Source of the DNA: an uncultured Lachnospiraceae bacterium | Lineage (GTDB): Bacteria > Bacillota > Clostridia > Lachnospirales > Lachnospiraceae | DNA length: 5,487 nt | Assembly: GCA_934418055.1 (NCBI GenBank) | Contig: CAKRWX010000177.1 | Coordinates: 1 to 5,487, forward strand | Reading direction: 5' to 3' | Made by a program: the position numbers and the translations under genes | The notes under the pieces: generated by a model | What the model was told of the DNA's origin: nothing | The model's database searches: none | What the model saw: the letters and a program-made list of their open reading frames with translations, nothing else | Shown here: positions 1 through 3,841 of the stretch, in pieces | Position numbering within the stretch: position 1 is the first letter of the stretch | Layout of the letters: each line of letters opens with the position of its first letter

Positions 1-319
1 GTTTCAGTTCCTGCCGGGCCTCTTCCGGTGCCAGCTTTTCTTCTTCAATCCGCCTGGAAAGCTGGTTGACCTCTGCCACCCGGCGCAGATTGGTATGATT
101 GACCGGAACCTGCAGCACCTTGGCAAATTGCGGCTCCTGCTCGTCCCCACAACTGATAAAGATTCCGTTGCTGAGAACGAAGGTGTTGACCGAATGAAGG
201 CCATAAGAACGGCAGATGTGCATGATGGTATCCTCTACACGGAAGATTTCTGCGCCATTTTCCAATTGAATCTGCCCGGCCTTTATAGCCAGAAGCAAAA
301 TTTCCTGTTGTGGAATCAT
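1..319 (-). CDS. Threonine/serine exporter family protein (ThrE/DUF1212), N-terminal part, cut by window edge
   Basis: The minus-strand reading frame opens with MIPQQEILLLAIKAGQ at 319 and stays open for 106 codons to base 1, so the C-terminal part lies outside the window. Residues 16-40 (QIQLENGAEIFRVEDT, then HICRSYG), the following NTFVLSNGIFIS stretch, and VNHTNLRRVAEVNQLSRR at about 73-90 match the DUF1212/ThrE_1 domain as I know it. Family members export threonine and serine across the cytoplasmic membrane, often with a separate small ThrE_2 (DUF3815) partner gene. The visible part is soluble-looking; the membrane helices would follow it. The start is supported by a GAGAGG Shine-Dalgarno at 329-334 with 9 nt spacing. 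A good minus-strand promoter lies about 75 nt upstream. The family assignment is from motif recognition. The transported substrate is inferred from the family and could differ. Confidence 0.85.
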   Translation of the reverse strand, partial: MIPQQEILLLAIKAGQIQLENGAEIFRVEDTIMHICRSYGLHSVNTFVLSNGIFISCGDEQEPQFAKVLQVPVNHTNLRRVAEVNQLSRRIEEEKLAPEEARQELK

Positions 320-328
320 TTTTTACAT

Positions 329-334
329 CCTCTC
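329..334 (-). promoter_or_regulatory. Ribosome binding site of the ThrE-family gene
   Basis: On the minus strand this reads GAGAGG, 9 nt before the ATG at 319-317. An ATG that begins inside the same region is followed at once by TAA, so it cannot be the gene start. This supports 319 as the initiation codon. Confidence 0.7.
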
Positions 335-357
335 ATAACCAAGTAAACTTGAAATTT

Positions 358-384
358 GTAACGGTTCAGTACCTTCACAGTTAC
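358..384 (-). repeat. 27-bp dyad repeat, copy 1 (in the leader of the ThrE-family gene)
   Basis: Read on the minus strand this is GTAACTGT, then GAAGGTACTGA, then ACCGTTAC. It matches the copy at 3788-3814 at 26 of 27 positions, in opposite genomic orientation. The outer 8-bp arms are inverted repeats, with one mismatched pair here and none in the other copy. It begins roughly at the predicted transcription start of the ThrE-family gene and ends 38 nt before its start codon. The flanks of the two copies are unrelated, which suggests a dispersed element or a shared regulatory motif rather than a local duplication. The function is unknown. Confidence 0.8.
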
Positions 385-392
385 CTAAATTT

Positions 393-420
393 ATCATAGC
401 ATAAGCGCCAGAAAGTTCAA
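393..420 (-). promoter_or_regulatory. Predicted sigma-A promoter of the ThrE-family gene
   Basis: On the minus strand a TTGAAC -35 element (420-415) is separated by 16 bp from a TATGAT -10 element (398-393). The -10 is preceded by TGC, an extended -10 of the TGn type. The transcription start would fall near 386, just before the 27-bp dyad repeat, giving a leader of about 67 nt. This is a prediction from consensus matching only. Confidence 0.6.
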
Positions 421-449
421 CCAGCATTTTACGGGAAACTACACGTTGC

Positions 450-478
450 TTTCCTTCGATCGATTCTTCTGTTATGAT
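450..478 (+). promoter_or_regulatory. Predicted extended -10 promoter of the XRE/zinc-ribbon gene
   Basis: TATGAT at 473-478 is preceded by TGT at 470-472, forming an extended -10 element. The best -35 at 17 bp spacing is a weak TTTCCT (450-455), so the extended -10 probably carries most of the recognition. A start near 485 would give a short leader of about 25 nt holding the strong Shine-Dalgarno (AGGAGG, 498-503). The 8-bp palindrome TCGATCGA at 456-463 lies in the spacer and could be an operator, but it is too short to be convincing. Confidence 0.5.
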
Positions 479-510
479 ATTTATTAGGAAGTATATGAGG
501 AGGGAACACG

Positions 511-1278
511 ATGGAAACAAAGGATATTATTTATGAACTCCGCACGAAACAAGGGTTATCCCAGGGGGAACTGGCGGAAAAGGTTCTGGTGACGAGACAG
601 GCGGTGTCCCGGTGGGAGAATGGGGAGACGGTTCCTAATACGGAGACATTGAAATTGTTATCGAAGGTACTGGATGTTTCGATCAACACACTATTAGGTG
701 AGCCAAGGCAACTGGTCTGCCAGTGCTGTGGAATGCCCTTAGAGGACGATGGAATGATGGGGCATAACAGTGATGGCAGTTTAAATGAGGACTATTGCAA
801 ATGGTGTTATGCCGATGGAACCTATACTTACAGCGATATGGACGATCTGATCGATGTTTGTGTCAAACACATGGTAAATGAAAATTTCACCGAGGAACAG
901 GCCCGTGTGTACATGAAAGAACTGCTTCCAAAACTGGACTATTGGAAGCGGTACGAGGAACTGAGCGATCAGGGGGAATTTGAAGCCTTTAAGCAGCAAC
1001 TGATGAAAGAAATCAATGATCTTCATATCGAGGGCTTACCGAAGGTAGAAAAATTAAATGCCCTGGTGGGACAGTATGTGAACATTGAGTATCCATTACC
1101 TAATGGAAGAAAAGTAAAATTCCTGGACGATCAGACAACGTATTTAGGTAATCAACTGGAGTCCGAATTCGGCGGAGACCGGTGCTTTGGGATTCTTGCC
1201 AATATGGATTTTATTATCATTTGCACGTATGGAGAGGATGGGGCAGACCCGGAACTGGTTCTTTATAAAAAGAGATAA
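511..1278 (+). CDS. XRE-family transcriptional regulator with central zinc ribbon and unrecognised C-terminal domain
   Basis: This 255-aa protein has three parts. Residues 5-62 are a standard XRE helix-turn-helix: KQGLSQGELAEKVLVTRQ, the hallmark AVSRWENGETVPN, then LKLLSKVLDVSINTLL, so it should bind DNA. Residues 70-110 form a cysteine knuckle pair (C70/C72/C73 and C96/C99) in CQCCGMPL and YCKWCYADG, with a conserved-looking HNSDGSLNEDY between them, resembling the 'putative zinc ribbon' Pfam family. Residues about 111-175 are helical and charged. Residues 180-255, with YPLPNGRKVKFLDD, GGDRCFGI and IICTYGEDGADPELVLYKKR, look like a small beta-rich domain that I do not recognise. The start has an excellent AGGAGG 7 nt upstream. 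The gene has its own promoter, divergent from the ThrE-family gene, and no clear intrinsic terminator follows. It is probably a one-component metal, redox or ligand sensor, but target and ligand are not visible. Confidence 0.85.
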   Translation: METKDIIYELRTKQGLSQGELAEKVLVTRQAVSRWENGETVPNTETLKLLSKVLDVSINTLLGEPRQLVCQCCGMPLEDDGMMGHNSDGSLNEDYCKWCYADGTYTYSDMDDLIDVCVKHMVNENFTEEQARVYMKELLPKLDYWKRYEELSDQGEFEAFKQQLMKEINDLHIEGLPKVEKLNALVGQYVNIEYPLPNGRKVKFLDDQTTYLGNQLESEFGGDRCFGILANMDFIIICTYGEDGADPELVLYKKR

Positions 1279-1344
1279 TAGAACAAATAAGAAGCTTTGT
1301 GGAATCACACTGCGGTGGGAAGAGAATATGTCATGAGAAATACG

Positions 1345-1389
1345 TTGACGATAAAAAAATAGAGATATTTTCTTGACAGATAAAAATAG
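1345..1389 (+). repeat. Imperfect direct repeat upstream of and into the marR promoter
   Basis: TTGAC-GATAAAAAAATAG (1345-1362) recurs as TTGACAGATAAAAATAG (1373-1389), offset 28 bp, with small indels in the A-run. The second copy supplies the -35 element and part of the operator arm of the marR promoter. The first would offer a TTGACG -35 but has no good -10 at normal spacing. It may be a slipped-strand duplication or simply AT-rich coincidence. Confidence 0.4.
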
Positions 1390-1401
1390 TTGTACTATCA
1401 T
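1373..1401 (+). promoter_or_regulatory. Promoter of the marR-ABC operon
   Basis: A perfect TTGACA -35 (1373-1378) and a TATCAT -10 (1396-1401) are separated by exactly 17 bp, the strongest promoter match in the window. Transcription should start near 1408, giving a leader of about 84 nt before the marR ATG. One arm of a perfect inverted repeat occupies most of the spacer, so the promoter is probably strong but held down by a repressor. Confidence 0.8.
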
Positions 1402-1428
1402 CCAATTAGATGTATGTACAACTATTTT
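1383..1428 (+). promoter_or_regulatory. Operator: perfect 13-bp inverted repeat, probable MarR autoregulation site
   Basis: AAAATAGTTGTAC at 1383-1395 is mirrored perfectly by GTACAACTATTTT at 1416-1428, with 20 nt between. Centre-to-centre distance is 33 bp, about three helical turns. The left arm covers the -35/-10 spacer and the right arm lies just past the predicted transcription start. The left arm plus the next three bases also forms its own short dyad, ATAGT-TGT-ACTAT (1386-1398), suiting a dimeric winged-helix protein. MarR repressors commonly bind such dyads over their own promoters, so two dimers may bind here. Assignment to the adjacent MarR gene is inferred from position. Confidence 0.7.
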
Positions 1429-1429
1429 G

Positions 1430-1472
1430 CGTTCAGTGAAACAGCACCTTTGCTGTGTGGATACGCTGAATG
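1430..1472 (+). promoter_or_regulatory. Stem-loop in the marR mRNA leader
   Basis: An inner hairpin pairs ACAGCA (1441-1446) with TGCTGT (1451-1456) across a CCTT tetraloop. An outer stem pairs CGTTCAG (1430-1436) with CTGAATG (1466-1472), including one G-U pair. It ends 9 nt before the Shine-Dalgarno region at 1481-1487 and no U-run follows, so it is not an intrinsic terminator. It could affect mRNA stability or translation. A hairpin of this size can arise by chance. Confidence 0.35.
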
Positions 1473-1491
1473 GTTATCAGAGAGGAGACGT

Positions 1492-1968
1492 ATGGACGAG
1501 ACAGGAAGAAAAATCACGAAGATCGCCAGGGAAGTAGCCAAATTCACCGTTCAGACCATGAAAGAAGAGGGAATTGGAACAGCGGAGTTTGATTTCATCC
1601 ATCTGGTGCGGCACAATCCGGGGATCACGCAGACAGCGGTGCGGGAAAGCCTTCAGATTGATAAAGGAGCGGCGGCCAGACGGGCGGCAAGTCTGGAGAG
1701 CAAGGGCTATCTGGTGCGGAAGCCGAATCCGGCAGACGGCAGAAGCCAGCTTCTGTATGCTACTGAGAAAGCAGAGTGTCTGAAAAATTCTAAGGCGAAG
1801 ATTGAGGGGATTTTCTATGAGTGGCTACTTTCTGAGTTGCCAAAAGAGGAAAAAGAGGCGTTTTGTAAGACATTAGACACATTGTACTGGAAGTCTAAAC
1901 GGCAACGGCAGGCGGGCTTTGTGGATGTGGCCAGAGTTGTAGAGCAGACAGGTGAGAATCATGTATGA
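1492..1968 (+). CDS. MarR-family transcriptional repressor of the ABC exporter operon
   Basis: This 158-aa protein has the size and layout of MarR regulators. An N-terminal helix (1-28) and C-terminal helices (about 96-145) would form the dimer interface around a winged helix at about 31-93. Within that, GITQTAVRESLQIDKGAAAR is the helix-turn-helix with its recognition helix, and LESKGYLVRKPNPADGRSQL is the helix-wing segment with the family D-x-R signature (D82, R84). The ATG at 1492 is chosen because AGAGGAG (1481-1487) lies just upstream. The TTG (1390) and ATG (1414) start options lie at or near the promoter and lack a binding site. Its stop overlaps the first ABC gene by 8 nt, implying co-transcription and translational coupling. 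It most likely represses its own operon at 1383-1428 and is released by a compound the pump exports. The inducer is unknown. C96 and C125 are present, but nothing shows a redox switch. Confidence 0.9.
   Translation: MDETGRKITKIAREVAKFTVQTMKEEGIGTAEFDFIHLVRHNPGITQTAVRESLQIDKGAAARRAASLESKGYLVRKPNPADGRSQLLYATEKAECLKNSKAKIEGIFYEWLLSELPKEEKEAFCKTLDTLYWKSKRQRQAGFVDVARVVEQTGENHV
1950..1956 (+). promoter_or_regulatory. Ribosome binding site deciding the first ABC gene start
   Basis: AGGTGAG sits inside the end of marR and matches the 3' half of the anti-Shine-Dalgarno complement (GGAGGTGA). Aligned that way, the spacing suits ATG 1961. The in-frame GTG at 1952 is part of this element and has no binding site of its own, so ATG 1961 is preferred over the 9-nt longer start. 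Confidence 0.6.
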
Positions 1969-3691
1969 CCGGATCAGCACGTATTTTAAGACAGAATGGA
2001 AAATCCTGGTATTGATTACCGTATCTGGCCTGATCTACAACCTGGGACTGCTTGCGGGACCATGGTTTGAGGGAAAGATGGCCGGATGTCTGATCGATAT
2101 CTTAGGCGGATCGAAGGTATTTTCTGACATGGCAGTTCTGGTACTGGCTTATATGGTTTCTATCGCAGCGGTGCAGAGTTCCCGGTATTTGAAGCGTTTC
2201 TACGTGCGGCGGTTTGCCAACAATGTAAACCGGAGCATGAAACGGGTTCTTTACGGAAGCCTGATCCGCAAAAGCCGGACCGAGCTTCAGGAAGAGGGCG
2301 TGGGAAATGTCATGACCAAGGCGATTCTGGATGTAGATGACTGCGCTGAGGGCATGCGGAAATTTACCACAGAAATCTTTGATACGGGTGTTGCTCTGAT
2401 GGCCTATGCGGGAATGCTGCTTTTCTATGACTGGAAACTGGCGATCCTCAGCATGATCTTCCCTCCGATTTCCTATTTTGTAGCAGAGAAGATGAAAGTG
2501 GTGATCCAGAAAACAGGTGCCGCTTATAAGAAACAGTCGGGAGCATTGAGCGATGCCACCTTAGACCGGGCTTCCAATGCAATCACCTACCGGGTGTTTG
2601 GACGGGAGCAGGAGCGGAAAGAGGCTTATGAGGAAAATCTTTCTGCGTATGAGCGTGCTGCAGTCCGTGCAAATATCTGGAATTCTTCCATGCCTCCGAT
2701 CTATAAAGTGGTATCTATGACAGGCGTTTTGTTTATCCTGTATTTTGGCGGAAAAAATGTACTGGGTGTGGGATGGCGCGCATGGGATATCGCAGCGTTT
2801 ACCACCTTTATTTCCTGCTTTACCAAGCTTTCCACGAAGTCCTCCAGCGCAGCGAAATTATTTAATGCGGTGCATAAGGCACAGGTGTCCTGGAAACGGA
2901 TCAAGCCGCTGATGAAGGTGGAAATGAAGCGTGGAATCCTGGAAGACTCGGAGCATGAAAATCAGAAAGTGTCTGGAATGTCACAGTCTGGTTTGACAGT
3001 GTCCCATATGGGCTTTTCTTATCCGGACGGCAGACGGATCTTCGATGATATTTCATTTTCAGCAAAACCAGGCCAGATCATCGGTATTACCGGCCCCGTT
3101 GCCTGTGGAAAGTCTACCTTAGGCAAAGTATTTTTATGCGAATCCCCTTATGATGGCAGTATCACATGGAATGGAGAAGAGCTTCAGGAAGAGACGGCTG
3201 CGAAACGAGCAGAGCTGATCGGATACCTGGGTCATGATCCGGAGCTGTTTAACGATACGGTGGAGCAGAATATTCTGATGGGTGATCAGAAAGATGCCAG
3301 AACCTATCTGGAGGCTGTCTGCTTTGATGAAGAAGTGGAAGCGATGGAGCAGGGGATAGAGACCTTTGTGGGCAGCGGCGGTGTGCGTCTGTCAGGCGGC
3401 CAGGCCCAGCGTCTGGCGCTGGCGAGAACTTTATGCCATAAAAAGAAGCTGCTGATTTTGGATGATCCATTTTCCGCACTGGATAAAAAGACTGAGGAGC
3501 AGATTTTTGCGAATCTGAAGGAAATGGCGAAAGACTGTGTAGTGTTGTTGATTTCTCACCGGTTGTACCTGTTCCCGCAGATGGATCAGGTGATCTGGCT
3601 GAATGAGGGGCAGGCCGTGATTGGAAGCCACCAGGAGGTTCGGGATCAGGTAGAAGAATACCGGAGATTATATGATAGTGTAGCTGTTTAG
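1961..3691 (+). CDS. ABC exporter half-transporter, subunit A (fused TMD-NBD, degenerate ATPase site)
   Basis: This 576-aa protein has the type IV exporter layout. Six membrane helices lie at about 14-34, 55-73, 138-156, 157-175, 248-268 and 275-295. A nucleotide-binding domain follows from about residue 345, with Walker A GPVACGKST (378-386), signature LSGGQ (477-481), Walker B LLILD with D501, D-loop SALD (505-508) and H-loop H533. Two catalytic positions differ from consensus: the glutamate after Walker B is Asp (D502, LLILDDPFSALD), and the Q-loop glutamine is His (H425 in YLGHDPELF). These mark it as the TM287/BmrC-like partner of a heterodimer whose Walker A/B face forms the weakly hydrolysing site, while its intact LSGGQ completes the active site of the downstream subunit. 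It probably exports drugs, peptides or other amphiphiles across the cytoplasmic membrane. The substrate cannot be read from the sequence. It overlaps marR by 8 nt. Confidence 0.92.
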   Translation: MYDRISTYFKTEWKILVLITVSGLIYNLGLLAGPWFEGKMAGCLIDILGGSKVFSDMAVLVLAYMVSIAAVQSSRYLKRFYVRRFANNVNRSMKRVLYGSLIRKSRTELQEEGVGNVMTKAILDVDDCAEGMRKFTTEIFDTGVALMAYAGMLLFYDWKLAILSMIFPPISYFVAEKMKVVIQKTGAAYKKQSGALSDATLDRASNAITYRVFGREQERKEAYEENLSAYERAAVRANIWNSSMPPIYKVVSMTGVLFILYFGGKNVLGVGWRAWDIAAFTTFISCFTKLSTKSSSAAKLFNAVHKAQVSWKRIKPLMKVEMKRGILEDSEHENQKVSGMSQSGLTVSHMGFSYPDGRRIFDDISFSAKPGQIIGITGPVACGKSTLGKVFLCESPYDGSITWNGEELQEETAAKRAELIGYLGHDPELFNDTVEQNILMGDQKDARTYLEAVCFDEEVEAMEQGIETFVGSGGVRLSGGQAQRLALARTLCHKKKLLILDDPFSALDKKTEEQIFANLKEMAKDCVVLLISHRLYLFPQMDQVIWLNEGQAVIGSHQEVRDQVEEYRRLYDSVAV

Positions 3692-3693
3692 TA

Positions 3694-3718
3694 GGTCTGC
3701 GCACTTGCTGCGCTGACC
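3694..3718 (+). other. GC-rich hairpin just after the first ABC gene
   Basis: GGTC-T-GCGCA (3694-3703) pairs with TGCGC-T-GACC (3709-3718) around a CTTGC loop, with one T-T mismatch. It begins 2 nt after the ABC subunit A stop codon. No T-run follows on the plus strand, so it is a poor intrinsic terminator. It more likely protects or processes the mRNA, or is part of a repeated element together with the next two dyads. Confidence 0.55.
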
Positions 3719-3740
3719 GTAAGAAAACTTAGGCAAGAAA

Positions 3741-3783
3741 GCAAAAATCCCATCAGCGTAGCTGATCTGGAATGGGTTTTTGC
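3741..3783 (+). terminator. Long stem-loop with U-run, possible partial terminator inside the operon
   Basis: GCAAAAATCCCAT (3741-3753) pairs with ATGGGTTTTTGC (3772-3783), 12 bp with one bulged T. An inner CAGC/GCTG stem (3754-3757 with 3761-3764) closes a GTA loop. On the plus strand the descending arm ends in GGGTTTTT, resembling an intrinsic terminator with an A-run upstream, and the A/T symmetry means it could act on either strand. It lies between two genes whose products should be made together, so full termination is unlikely. Partial termination, or a repeat-borne hairpin, fits better. Confidence 0.45.
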
Positions 3784-3787
3784 GCAT

Positions 3788-3814
3788 GTAACTGTGAAGG
3801 TACTGAACAGTTAC
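3788..3814 (+). repeat. 27-bp dyad repeat, copy 2 (upstream of ABC subunit B)
   Basis: GTAACTGT, then GAAGGTACTGA, then ACAGTTAC: a perfect 8-bp inverted repeat around 11 nt. It differs from the copy at 358-384 by one base and lies in the inverse genomic orientation. Relative to the gene downstream, both copies point the same way, and this one ends 27 nt before the ATG at 3842. Here it is the third of three consecutive dyads in the gap. It could be a dispersed palindromic repeat or a protein or RNA binding site. Confidence 0.8.
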
Positions 3815-3841
3815 ATGATGGACAGAAGGGAGAAAACCAGA

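Noticed and set aside
456..463. TCGATCGA palindrome as an XRE operator
   Set aside because: An 8-bp palindrome is short enough to occur by chance and no second copy is present nearby. It is mentioned only under the promoter.
1279..1344. Intrinsic terminator after the XRE/zinc-ribbon gene
   Set aside because: Only a 4-bp TGTG/CACA hairpin is present and no T-run follows, so I could not support a terminator here.
1345..1371. Second promoter (TTGACG with TATTTT) upstream of marR
   Set aside because: The spacing is only 15 bp and the -10 is poor, with a far better promoter immediately downstream.
1390..1491. N-terminal extension of the MarR protein from TTG 1390 or ATG 1414
   Set aside because: TTG 1390 lies inside the promoter spacer, and ATG 1414 lies in the operator without a ribosome binding site. 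The extension has no MarR similarity, whereas ATG 1492 has AGAGGAG just upstream.
1952..1960. GTG start giving a 579-residue ABC subunit A
   Set aside because: The GTG is part of the likely Shine-Dalgarno AGGTGAG that serves ATG 1961, and there is no good binding site upstream of it. It cannot be fully excluded.
3249..3704. Minus-strand open frame of 151 codons opposite the ABC subunit A nucleotide-binding domain
   Set aside because: It is Pro/Ser/Arg-rich low-complexity translation with no recognisable domain, antisense to well-conserved ABC motifs, and its start lies in the hairpin region. It is a shadow frame.
358..3814. The two 27-bp repeats as ends of a mobile element or as CRISPR repeats
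   Set aside because: The copies are inverted and about 3.4 kb apart, but the genes between them include no transposase or recombinase, and the right copy would split an exporter operon. Two copies without regular spacers are not a CRISPR array.
3815..3841. In-frame ATG codons at 3815 and 3818 as starts of ABC subunit B
   Set aside because: They directly follow the 27-bp dyad and have no purine-rich binding site, while ATG 3842 has AAGGGAG at suitable spacing.
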